A stretch of DNA of 9,428 nucleotides from Tannerellaceae bacterium (GTDB taxonomy: Bacteria; Bacteroidota; Bacteroidia; Bacteroidales; Tannerellaceae), in contig JAISCM010000074.1 of NCBI GenBank assembly GCA_031265595.1, forward strand, positions 1-9,428, read 5' to 3'. Under the pieces are notes generated by a model. That model was not told the DNA's origin, did no database searches, and worked only from the letters and a program-made list of their open reading frames with translations. The translations under genes were made by a program, and so were the position numbers. Positions 1 to 6,028 of the stretch are shown in pieces. Numbering within the stretch: the stretch's first letter is position 1; each line of letters opens with the position of its first letter.

Positions 1-2
1 AT

Positions 3-167
3 GAAGTGTCCGGTTGTCAGTTTGTAACAGTAGATTCATTGAATAATAGCAGAACAAATAAATTTTATGCCGTAAATGGATTTACAAATCAAACGAATAG
101 CGACGCTTACTCTCCAACGCGAAGGATATATATCCCGATAGATATATATAAAGATCAACAACATTGA
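3..167 (+). CDS. GNAT-family N-acetyltransferase, C-terminal fragment (5' end outside window)
   Basis: An open frame enters from the left edge and gives 54 residues before a TGA at 165-167. The fragment reads GCQFVTVDS, then KFYAVNGF about ten residues later, then TRRIYIPID near the end. This matches the last part of GNAT acetyltransferases: a beta strand ending in VDA/VDS, the FYxxxGF helix-turn that contacts acetyl-CoA, and a final strand. Such enzymes transfer an acetyl group from acetyl-CoA to an amine. The GC(R/Q)F...VD...FY..NGF pattern also occurs in toxin-type GNATs paired with a small upstream antitoxin, but the relevant upstream DNA is not present. The substrate cannot be told. The call rests on motif spacing in a short fragment, so the family is likely and the role open. 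Confidence 0.6.
   Translation, partial: EVSGCQFVTVDSLNNSRTNKFYAVNGFTNQTNSDAYSPTRRIYIPIDIYKDQQH
126..149. repeat. AT-rich inverted repeat at the end of the GNAT fragment
   Basis: ATATATATC (126-134) is followed by a six-base loop CCGATA (135-140) and the exact reverse complement GATATATAT (141-149), a perfect 9-bp stem. It lies inside the last codons of the acetyltransferase fragment, 15 bases before its stop. There is no following T-run, so it is not a standard intrinsic terminator. It may be chance in AT-rich DNA or a weak 3'-end structure. Confidence 0.4.
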
Positions 168-200
168 TTCCTACAAAGCAGAATATTGAAAGATATATCC

Positions 201-232
201 TTTGCAGGAGGGAAAATTATTTATTACATTTG
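201..232 (+). promoter_or_regulatory. Consensus Bacteroidetes promoter for the 47-residue gene
   Basis: A -33 box TTTG at 201-204 and a -7 box TACATTTG at 225-232 are separated by 20 bases. This fits the TTTG-N19-21-TAnnTTTG pattern of the Bacteroidetes primary sigma factor. Transcription would start near 239, leaving about 15 untranslated bases before the ATG at 254. The position rules out a useful start further upstream and so decides the start of the downstream gene. Confidence 0.8.
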
Positions 233-253
233 CAGTGTAAATATTCTTTAGTT

Positions 254-397
254 ATGAGAGAAAATAGAGATACATACGTAATCAAACACCCTTCGCAAAG
301 CCTTTTAGATTTTGTGATAGGGCGTGCCCGTAAGAAAGAGGAAGAACTTGAAAATCTTAAAAAGGAAAAAGATCGTTATTTCCCTCCTAAGAAGTAA
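254..397 (+). CDS. Small basic conserved-looking protein, 47 residues, function unknown
   Basis: I do not recognise the family. The protein starts MRENRDTYVIKHPSQ, continues SLLDFVIGRARKKEEEL, and ends in a lysine-rich segment with a PPKK tail. It has no signal peptide or membrane segment. Residues about 20-41 are highly charged (KKEEELENLKKEKD) and could form one helix or short coiled coil, as in small nucleic-acid- or ribosome-associated proteins, but that is only a resemblance. The frame stays open upstream to a TTG at 164, but the consensus promoter at 201-232 lies inside that extension, so ATG 254 is the better start. No Shine-Dalgarno sequence is visible; the leader is AU-rich, as is usual in this phylum. 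The gene is monocistronic, with its own promoter and a strong terminator 33 bases after the stop, which argues that it is a real expressed gene. Confidence 0.65.
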   Translation: MRENRDTYVIKHPSQSLLDFVIGRARKKEEELENLKKEKDRYFPPKK

Positions 398-430
398 ATC
401 CAAATGGGTGAAAACATAATCAGTAAAATA

Positions 431-460
431 GGCTTTGAATATCCATTCAAAGCCTTTTTT
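431..460 (+). terminator. Strong intrinsic terminator after the 47-residue gene
   Basis: GGCTTTGAAT (431-440) pairs perfectly with ATTCAAAGCC (445-454) across a four-base loop ATCC, giving a 10-bp stem. It is followed directly by T6 (455-460). This is a textbook plus-strand rho-independent terminator. On the minus strand the stem is followed only by TATTTTA, so it could also serve, less efficiently, as the terminator of the tRNA gene transcribed toward it. Confidence 0.9.
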
Positions 461-477
461 ACTACCTGTTTGCCATT

Positions 478-553
478 TGGAGCGGTAGGCGAGGTTCGAA
501 CTCGTGACCCTCAGCTTGGGAAGCTGATGCTCTACCGACTGAGCTACTACCGC
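478..553 (-). tRNA. tRNA-Gly (anticodon CCC)
   Basis: Read on the minus strand from 553, the cloverleaf is complete. The acceptor stem GCGGTAG pairs with CTACCGC, the D stem is GCTC/GAGC, and the anticodon stem TCAGC/GCTGA encloses loop TTCCCAA, giving anticodon CCC (plus-strand 518-520). The variable loop is GGGTC and the T loop TTCGAAC. The discriminator base is U (481), as expected for bacterial glycine tRNAs, and CCA is encoded in the DNA at 480-478. The body is 73 nt, or 76 with CCA. It reads GGG codons. One oddity is that the first T-stem pair is A·C (plus-strand T505 and G489), a mismatch where a G-C or G-U pair is usual. Confidence 0.96.
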
Positions 554-562
554 GTGATGGTG

Positions 563-570
563 CAAAGGTA
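563..570 (-). promoter_or_regulatory. -7 box of the tRNA-Gly promoter
   Basis: On the minus strand TACCTTTG (570 to 563), followed by C, is an exact TAnnTTTG -7 box. Its 3' edge is 10 bases before the mature tRNA 5' end, so the primary transcript would carry only a few leader bases. No TTTG -33 box is seen about 20 bases further upstream; that region is an A-rich run on this strand. Confidence 0.65.
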
Positions 571-591
571 AATAAATCTTTCTTTTTTTCG

Positions 592-599
592 TATCTTTA
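592..599 (+). promoter_or_regulatory. Probable -7 box for argB
   Basis: TATCTTTA at 592-599 matches TAnnTTTG except for the last base and follows a T-rich run. The expected start of transcription near 606 leaves about 18 bases before the argB ATG. No -33 TTTG is visible. It lies back-to-back with the tRNA promoter within the same 70-base divergent gap. Confidence 0.5.
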
Positions 600-623
600 C
601 CCAGAAATAATAAATAGGTATGT

Positions 624-1391
624 ATGGAAAAATTAACCTTGGTTAAGGTAGGGGGGAAGATTGTAGAAGAAGAAGAGTCCTTGAGGCGTTTGTTGCACGA
701 CTTTGCAGGCATCGAAGGGTATAAAATACTGGTTCATGGCGGGGGGCGTTCGGCTACACAGTTGGCGTCGCGCCTGGGCGTTGAAACCAAGATGGTGAAT
801 GGCCGCCGGATTACGGATAGGGAGATGCTGAAGATCGTTACCATGGTGTATGGCGGTTTGGTGAATAAGAATATAGTGGCAGGCCTTCAGGCGCTGGGGG
901 TAAATGCGTTAGGGCTTACGGGGGCAGATATGAACCTGATATGTTCGGACAAACGCCCGGTAAAAGAGATTGATTACGGCTATGCGGGCGATGTGAAAAA
1001 AGTAAATGCCGACTGCCTGACGTCGCTTTTGCGGCAACAGATCGTCCCGGTATTGGCGCCGTTGACGCATGATAAGCAAGGGCATTTATTAAACACCAAC
1101 GCCGATACGATAGCCGGCGAAACAGCCAGGGCGTTAGCGCCTTATTTTGATGTAACACTGATCTTCTGCTTTGAAAAAAGAGGCGTGCTGACAGACGAAG
1201 ATAACGACAACAGCGTTATCCCCGAACTGACAGACGAACTATTCAAACAATACGTACAAGAAGGCATCATACAAGGAGGCATGACGCCTAAACTTGAAAA
1301 CGCATTCGAAGCGATCCGCTCAGGAGTTAAAGAAGTAGTGATCACACATGCTTCCGAAATAAATAAAAATAGCGGAACAAGGATCAAATAA
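624..1391 (+). CDS. argB: Acetylglutamate kinase family protein (ArgB; may be N-succinylglutamate kinase)
   Basis: A cytoplasmic amino-acid kinase that phosphorylates the gamma-carboxylate of an N-acylated glutamate with ATP, the second step of arginine synthesis. At 255 residues it has the usual family length (about 258 in E. coli). Visible motifs are VKVGGK with K8 and G10-G11 for phosphate binding, HGGG at 38-41, the substrate arginine region NGRRITD at 59-65, NTNAD at 157-161, and GGMTPK at 218-223 with the ATP-site lysine K223. The N-terminus begins directly at the family's first beta strand, which supports ATG 624; an out-of-frame ATG lies at 620. Bacteroides fragilis makes arginine through N-succinylornithine, so the true substrate here may be N-succinylglutamate; sequence alone does not settle this. 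No other arg gene is in the window. The gene converges on the DUF1080 gene with only 9 bases between their stop codons. Confidence 0.93.
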   Translation: MEKLTLVKVGGKIVEEEESLRRLLHDFAGIEGYKILVHGGGRSATQLASRLGVETKMVNGRRITDREMLKIVTMVYGGLVNKNIVAGLQALGVNALGLTGADMNLICSDKRPVKEIDYGYAGDVKKVNADCLTSLLRQQIVPVLAPLTHDKQGHLLNTNADTIAGETARALAPYFDVTLIFCFEKRGVLTDEDNDNSVIPELTDELFKQYVQEGIIQGGMTPKLENAFEAIRSGVKEVVITHASEINKNSGTRIK

Positions 1392-1400
1392 GAAAGAAGC

Positions 1401-2072
1401 CTATTTCGCCTCGCGAATCTTTATATTCCTGAACCAGATGGTGGCATTTCCGTGCTTGCCTTGCAGGCCGATGTACCCTTTTGTGGGCAGTCCGGCAAAA
1501 GGTTTGGGTAGCCAGGCCGGTATCTCGGAGCCGTCGGGGTTTGTTGTGCCCGATGTCCATTTGCTCATGTCCATTTCGGTTACCTTCTTGCCGTTCAGGA
1601 TAACGGTGATGCGCTGCCCGATGCATTTAATGCGTATATGATTCCATTCTCCCGGTTTCTTTACCACCTTATCCTGCCTGGGGCCCAGATGTCCATAGAT
1701 AGCGCCGCATCTTTCGTAAGGCTTGCCATCTTTCCACTTTTCGTAGTAATCGTCGGCTATTTGTATTTCTACCGAGTTGGGTATCCAGTCGTTAATGTCT
1801 GTGCAGTAGACAACGATGCCGCTGTTCGTTCCGGCGTCGTTTTTAAAATCCAGGTCTAATTCCATGTTCTCATACTCGGTCGTAGTCCAGATCGCTTCGT
1901 CTTTTGCTGCTGTGAGTACTCCGTCTGTTTCGCTCCATACTTCGGGATTAAAAGCCGCTTCTGCCAGACCGGCTCCAAAAAGAGGTTTCCATTTATACTC
2001 ATCGCTGCTTTGGGCGGGCGAGTAGGCAGCAACAAGGAGCGTACATGCCAATAATAAATAAAATCGTTTCAT
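1401..2072 (-). CDS. Secreted DUF1080 / 3-keto-disaccharide hydrolase-like protein
   Basis: A 223-residue protein of the PF06439 family, a concanavalin-like beta-sandwich. Some members hydrolyse 3-keto-glycosides; many are uncharacterised. Family landmarks are NSGIVVYC (83-90), VEIQIADDY (101-109), GAIYGHL (123-129), PGEWNHIRI (140-148) and the closing GYIGLQGKHG...IWFRNIKIRE (199-221). Residues 1-20 form a signal peptide (MKRF, then a hydrophobic run ending SPA before QSS), so export to the periplasm or beyond is likely. Cys10 sits too early in the hydrophobic run to be a convincing lipobox. The frame extends 14 codons upstream, but the start at 2072 places the signal peptide at the N-terminus and follows a -7 box by about 30 bases. 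It lies 89 bases downstream of the TonB-dependent receptor on the same strand and may be co-transcribed with it as well as from its own promoter. No oxidoreductase able to make a 3-keto sugar is in the window, so the substrate is unknown. Confidence 0.87.
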   Translation of the reverse strand: MKRFYLLLACTLLVAAYSPAQSSDEYKWKPLFGAGLAEAAFNPEVWSETDGVLTAAKDEAIWTTTEYENMELDLDFKNDAGTNSGIVVYCTDINDWIPNSVEIQIADDYYEKWKDGKPYERCGAIYGHLGPRQDKVVKKPGEWNHIRIKCIGQRITVILNGKKVTEMDMSKWTSGTTNPDGSEIPAWLPKPFAGLPTKGYIGLQGKHGNATIWFRNIKIREAK

Positions 2073-2101
2073 AATGCTTATGGTATAAAAATTAATGTGG
2101 T

Positions 2102-2109
2102 CAAATATA
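2102..2109 (-). promoter_or_regulatory. -7 box upstream of the DUF1080 gene
   Basis: On the minus strand TATATTTG (2109 to 2102) is an exact TAnnTTTG match, 29 bases upstream of the DUF1080 start codon. No -33 TTTG is found at the expected distance. It suggests that the hydrolase gene can be transcribed separately from the receptor gene. Confidence 0.5.
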
Positions 2110-2161
2110 AACAAAATATCCGCACTATCTGCTATTTACGGAATACGATCTGCCGGGTAAA

Positions 2162-4534
2162 TTAAAAATCTACAATCAGCCGGAGGTTGAATTGCCGTCC
2201 GGTAAGGTAATTGGGTACGGCAGACGATTGGTTATTGGCGTCGCTTATCCAATAGTATGAACTTGTATTTCTAATATCGAACAGATTGAAAACGTCTACC
2301 CCTATCCATACGTTTTTCATATACTGGTAAGACATTCCCACGTCTACCCGGCGGTAAGGCGTTGTCTCGAAATAAGCGTCTTCGTATCCCATGCGTGGGG
2401 CCGTAACCGGCAGGCGGCCCGATAATATACCACGTAAGTTTAGCTTGATGCGTTGATAATAGGGGAAGTAATCCTGAAAGAAAAGAGACAGGTTGTAGCC
2501 GGGGCTATTGGGCAACGGCGCCTTGGTTGTTTCGCGTATCGTTTGTTGGGCTTTCATTAAGGAGAGGCTTATCCACGAATCTGTACCCGGCACAAACTCG
2601 CCAAAAAACTTCATGTCTATCCCCATAGCATACCCTTTGGCACAGTTTTCGCCATAGTAGCGTATCTTTACGTTGTCAACGGTATAAGGGTTCAGGTCGT
2701 CTAATTTCTTATAATACAATTCGGTTGTAAACCTGAAGTTCCGTTCCACAGCCTTGAAGGCATAATCTCCCCCCAGTATAAAGTGGATAGAGCGTTGAGA
2801 CTTCAGGCCCTTGTTGAGCATTACCACGTCGTTCCCCTCCCTGTCTTTGCTTATGATGCGGAGTTCTTTGTAGAAAGGCGGCTGGTAGTAAACGCCGGTG
2901 GCCAGGCGAAAGGTCAGATCCTGATTGGCATTGGGGATAAAGCCCAGTGAAGCGCGCGGGCTGAAGATGAACTCTTTATTATACGTCCAGTAGCTTCCGC
3001 GCACACCTCCCGTAAGCGTAAATAATCCTTGCGGCGTGCGAAACTTGAATACATCCTGCACGTAGCCCGATATACGCGTACTTTCTATTCCGTTGTTCGA
3101 ATAAAGATTAGAGAATACGCGTACATCTTTCCCGTGAGGCATGGAGTAGCCGGCCGAGTCTCTCTTATCCCATTCGCTGATGCGGTCGCTTATGTTTTCA
3201 AGCTGGATGGTGGCGCCCCACTTCACCGTATTACTTTTTATCCGGGCCGAGCCGTAATGCCCTATGTTCATCACACTGGCATGTAGCCGGTTGCGGGCAT
3301 GCTCGTGATAGCTCCTGAGCGAAAGGGGCTGCGTATCACCGTTGTCCATGCCCTGGCCTGTGCCGTCGTCGTTGCGGTTCAGCCAATAAGAGCCGGATAT
3401 GTCATAGCTTTCTTCTTCCCGGCTGTTGAAGGCCGAGGCCTGTATGCCTACCTCCATGTTCCCGGTAGGGGTATGGGTCAGGGTGAGCGCGCCGAAAAGG
3501 GTCTGGAATCTGTCTCGCTCTTTCCCATCAAAGAATACAGTGAAGTTCTGCGCATTCGAGATTGTACCGAACTTGGTTTCCCGGCTGTGGGGTGTAAATT
3601 TGAAATTATTTACGGATAAGTTACCCAGGAAGTTCACCTCCCATTTGGGGGCGAGTTTGTAAGCCATATACGTTTGCAGGTCTATAAAGTTCGGATCGTA
3701 TTCGGCATCCGTATCCATTGTTTTCAGCAGCGAGCGACCTGTTTTGTAACGAAAGCCGGTTACTTGCGTGTACTTGCCGGTGGCGCTCCCTATGTAAGCG
3801 TTTGCTCCCAGCAGGCTTCCCGATACGGAGCCTTCCAGCTTTTCGGGTTTTTTGTACGTAATATCCAGTACCGAGCTCATCTTGTCGCCATATCGCGCCT
3901 CGAAGCCTCCGGCCGAAAAGTTGACCGTCTCCGTCAGGTCGGGGTTTACAAAGCTCAACCCTTCCTGCTGCCCCGAACGGATCAGCAGGGGGCGGAATAC
4001 TTCCAACCCATTTACATACACAATATTTTCGTCATAACTCCCCCCGCGTACCGAATACTGCGAACTCAATTCATTCGTAGACGAAACGCCGGCGTGGGTA
4101 ACCACCAGGCTCTCGATGCTGCCTCCCGAAGGATCGGGCAACAGCCTTACCTTGCCGGCGTCGATGTTTTCGAGCGTATTGATCTGCCGCCGTGCAGCGG
4201 TAATGGATACTTCTCCCAAAGACAAAGAAGCGTAGTTCATCTGTACATTCAGCCGCATATCGGCCTGGGCCGACGGGATGATACGTTCGGCCTTATTAAA
4301 TCCCAGACACGAAAAGACTAACGTAAGCGAATCAGACGGGGCAACCGACAGCGTATAGAAGCCTTTCTCGTTTGTCACAGCGCCAATCATTGTATTTTTG
4401 ACCTGTACCACTACCAATTCAAGGGGATTACCATCTGCATCCCGTACATTGCCGGTTATCTTGATCCGGCTTTGCCCGAAACATGTTGCGGATAATACTA
4501 TAAAGAGGAGCGCTGCGAAAGCACGAAGTTTCAT
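2162..4534 (-). CDS. TonB-dependent outer-membrane receptor with N-terminal carboxypeptidase-regulatory-like domain
   Basis: A 790-residue outer-membrane active transporter energised by TonB/ExbBD. In order it shows a signal peptide (about 1-20, MKLRAF then a hydrophobic stretch ending CFG), a carboxypeptidase D regulatory-like domain (about 24-100: ITGNVRDADGNPL, TNEKGFYTL, LVFSCLGF), a plug domain (about 108-230, including YSVRGGSYDENIVYVNGLEV and GGFEARYGDKMSSVLDITY), then a long beta-barrel ending in the typical aromatic residue (LIVDF). It is shorter than most SusC proteins (about 1000 residues) and no SusD-like lipoprotein gene is adjacent, so it is better read as a stand-alone receptor than a glycan SusC. 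The ligand is not predictable; siderophore, cofactor or small glycoside are all possible. The DUF1080 gene downstream hints at a sugar derivative. The start fits the signal peptide. I see only a poor -7-like box (TATCTTGT, minus strand 4557-4550) upstream. Confidence 0.93.
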   Translation of the reverse strand: MKLRAFAALLFIVLSATCFGQSRIKITGNVRDADGNPLELVVVQVKNTMIGAVTNEKGFYTLSVAPSDSLTLVFSCLGFNKAERIIPSAQADMRLNVQMNYASLSLGEVSITAARRQINTLENIDAGKVRLLPDPSGGSIESLVVTHAGVSSTNELSSQYSVRGGSYDENIVYVNGLEVFRPLLIRSGQQEGLSFVNPDLTETVNFSAGGFEARYGDKMSSVLDITYKKPEKLEGSVSGSLLGANAYIGSATGKYTQVTGFRYKTGRSLLKTMDTDAEYDPNFIDLQTYMAYKLAPKWEVNFLGNLSVNNFKFTPHSRETKFGTISNAQNFTVFFDGKERDRFQTLFGALTLTHTPTGNMEVGIQASAFNSREEESYDISGSYWLNRNDDGTGQGMDNGDTQPLSLRSYHEHARNRLHASVMNIGHYGSARIKSNTVKWGATIQLENISDRISEWDKRDSAGYSMPHGKDVRVFSNLYSNNGIESTRISGYVQDVFKFRTPQGLFTLTGGVRGSYWTYNKEFIFSPRASLGFIPNANQDLTFRLATGVYYQPPFYKELRIISKDREGNDVVMLNKGLKSQRSIHFILGGDYAFKAVERNFRFTTELYYKKLDDLNPYTVDNVKIRYYGENCAKGYAMGIDMKFFGEFVPGTDSWISLSLMKAQQTIRETTKAPLPNSPGYNLSLFFQDYFPYYQRIKLNLRGILSGRLPVTAPRMGYEDAYFETTPYRRVDVGMSYQYMKNVWIGVDVFNLFDIRNTSSYYWISDANNQSSAVPNYLTGRQFNLRLIVDF

Positions 4535-4675
4535 AAACTATTTTTTGTTACAAGATACTAACGGTAAAAAGGGCCGGAGCGTATACTGGAAGCCAAAAAA
4601 AGGTCTGTTGACGAACCAGGCGGGGATTCTGTTTATTTTTTTTCGTAGAAGACAGGAAAATAACCTTCCAATACT

Positions 4676-4683
4676 TATCTTTG
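4676..4683 (+). promoter_or_regulatory. -7 box for the DUF2520-kdsC-maf operon
   Basis: TATCTTTG at 4676-4683, followed by C, is an exact TAnnTTTG match. Transcription would start near 4690, about 30 bases before the ATG at 4720. A -33 TTTG box is not seen. The rest of the 185-base divergent gap 4535-4719 contains only A- and T-runs, with no convincing hairpin, operator or small gene. Confidence 0.65.
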
Positions 4684-4719
4684 CATACGAAGAAGAAGTA
4701 GAATTAGTCTTTTAAGAGC

Positions 4720-5490
4720 ATGAAAATTGTATTTATAGGAGCAGGTAATTTAGCCACTTGTGTATCGCTTGAAATGCAACGGGCAGGCATGACTGTTGCA
4801 CAGATCTATAGCCGTTCGCGTGAAAGCGCCGAACCTCTTGCCCGGAAACTGAACTGCCAGTGGACAATCCATACCGGCGAGATCATCCCCGATGCCGATT
4901 TGTATATCTTTTCCCTCAAAGATACAGCCCTGCCGGCAGTGATCGCCCAAATGAAGCCGAACGACGGTATGTGGGTACATACGGCGGGAAGCCTGCCCAT
5001 GCAGCTATTTGAAGGCAGGGCAAAGCGGTATGGCGTGTTCTACCCCTTACAGACTTTTTCTAAGAAGAGGCGGGTAAAGTTAGACCAGGCCCCGATCTTC
5101 CTCGAAGCAAATACCCCGGAAGATATGAAGATGCTGAAGAAAATAGCCATTGCGCTCTCGGGCAATGCGCACGAACTAAGTTCGGAGAAACGGAAGTACC
5201 TTCACCTGGCCGCTGTATTTGCCTGTAATTTTACGAATCACATGTATCTGCTGGCAAGTAAAATACTGGAAGAGCAAGGGGCGTCTGCCGACTTGCTGCT
5301 GCCGCTGATACTGGAGACAGCCCAGAAACTGTCTGACATATCGCCCGCCGAGGCGCAGACCGGCCCGGCTGTCCGCTTTGATAAAGAGATAATAGAGAAA
5401 CAAATGACTATGCTGCCCGACCTGGGCGTGCAAACGATCTACCGGCTGATCAGCCAGAATATATATAAAGAAAGCCTGCAACATGAGTAG
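4720..5490 (+). CDS. Rossmann-like / DUF2520 protein (NADP oxidoreductase-like)
   Basis: A 256-residue cytoplasmic protein with the two-domain architecture of the Rossmann-like plus DUF2520 family, distantly related to pyrroline-5-carboxylate reductase and F420-dependent NADP reductases. The N-terminal dinucleotide-binding loop is GAGNLA (7-12). Further family landmarks are SLKD (65-68), HTAGS (87-91), GVFYPLQTFS (105-114), the helical-domain motif HLAAVFACNFTNH (162-174) and TGPAVRFD (214-221). The substrate and reaction of this family are not established to my knowledge, and I do not assign one. It is the first gene of a tight operon: its last 8 bases overlap kdsC. The start follows a good -7 box and begins directly at the first Rossmann strand. 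Confidence 0.88.
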   Translation: MKIVFIGAGNLATCVSLEMQRAGMTVAQIYSRSRESAEPLARKLNCQWTIHTGEIIPDADLYIFSLKDTALPAVIAQMKPNDGMWVHTAGSLPMQLFEGRAKRYGVFYPLQTFSKKRRVKLDQAPIFLEANTPEDMKMLKKIAIALSGNAHELSSEKRKYLHLAAVFACNFTNHMYLLASKILEEQGASADLLLPLILETAQKLSDISPAEAQTGPAVRFDKEIIEKQMTMLPDLGVQTIYRLISQNIYKESLQHE

Positions 5491-6007
5491 TATCAAGTAT
5501 GATCTGAGAAAGATCAAAGCCTTTGTGTTTGATGTAGACGGCGTACTTTCCCGCGAGGTAGTATCTCTGTATCCCAGCGGAGAGCCAATGCGTACCATCA
5601 GTACGAAAGACGGATACGCCCTTCACCTGGCTGCCAGAAAAGGATTCAGGCTGGGTATTATTACTTCCGGGCGTTCGGAGGCGGTGCGTTTGCGCTTTAC
5701 CGCTTTAGGCGTTCAGCACATCTATATGCCGAGCATGCAGAAGGTAAGCGACTTCGACGATTTCGTGCGCACAACAGGTTTGAGTAACGAAGAGATCCTG
5801 TACGCCGGCGATGATATACCCGACTACCAGACGATGCTGCGTGCCGGCCTGGCCGTTGCCCCGGCAGACGCCGTTCCCGAGATAAAAGGAATCGCCGGCT
5901 ATATCTCTCACTGTAAGGGTGGCGAAGGCGTAGCGCGGGATGTGATAGAACAAACCCTGAAGGCGCAAGGCCGCTGGATGTGCGACGACAGCGATTTCAA
6001 CTGGTAA
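5483..6007 (+). CDS. kdsC: 3-deoxy-D-manno-octulosonate 8-phosphate phosphatase (HAD superfamily, KdsC)
   Basis: A 174-residue cytoplasmic HAD phosphatase without a cap domain, the usual size for KdsC, which works as a tetramer. It removes phosphate from KDO-8-P to give KDO, the sugar joining lipid A to the rest of lipopolysaccharide. Motifs seen are DVDGVL (17-22) with nucleophile D17 and acid/base D19, the KdsC-typical STKDGYALHLAARKG (40-54), motif II serine in ITSGRS (60-65), and motif III/IV with K87 and GDDIPD (109-114). After DVDGVL the usual TDG is replaced by SRE, which does not touch a catalytic residue. The ATG overlaps the end of the DUF2520 gene by 8 bases, implying translational coupling. 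Related HAD phosphatases such as sugar-acid phosphatases are the main alternative, but the length and the DG(Y/L) motif favour KdsC. Confidence 0.87.
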   Translation: MSSIKYDLRKIKAFVFDVDGVLSREVVSLYPSGEPMRTISTKDGYALHLAARKGFRLGIITSGRSEAVRLRFTALGVQHIYMPSMQKVSDFDDFVRTTGLSNEEILYAGDDIPDYQTMLRAGLAVAPADAVPEIKGIAGYISHCKGGEGVARDVIEQTLKAQGRWMCDDSDFNW

Positions 6008-6028
6008 CCCCGTATAATCCCCGCCGCT

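Noticed and set aside
164..253. Upstream TTG-initiated extension of the 47-residue gene
   Set aside because: A full consensus promoter sits inside it, so a transcript from that promoter would not contain the extension.
305..712. Minus-strand open frame of 135 codons across the left intergenic region
   Set aside because: It runs through the tRNA-Gly gene, the terminator and the argB start, and its protein shows no family features.
1405..1417. Hairpin TTCGC-CTC-GCGAA as an argB terminator
   Set aside because: The stem is only 5 bp, followed by TCTTTAT rather than a U-run, and it is explained by coding sequence for the DUF1080 C-terminus.
2042..2045. Lipobox (LLAC, Cys10) in the DUF1080 protein
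   Set aside because: The cysteine falls after only five hydrophobic residues and the hydrophobic run continues beyond it, so an ordinary signal peptide fits better.
3674..4321. Plus-strand open frame of 215 codons opposite the TonB-dependent receptor
   Set aside because: It is antisense to the conserved plug and barrel coding region, has no recognisable domain and no promoter or start context.
4550..4557. TATCTTGT on the minus strand as the receptor promoter
   Set aside because: It departs from TAnnTTTG in the final bases and has no TTTG box at the right distance; too weak to list as a feature.
4398..4715. Plus-strand open frame spanning the receptor start and the divergent gap
   Set aside because: Its first part is antisense to the receptor signal peptide and its end covers the promoter of the DUF2520 operon; the composition is not protein-like.
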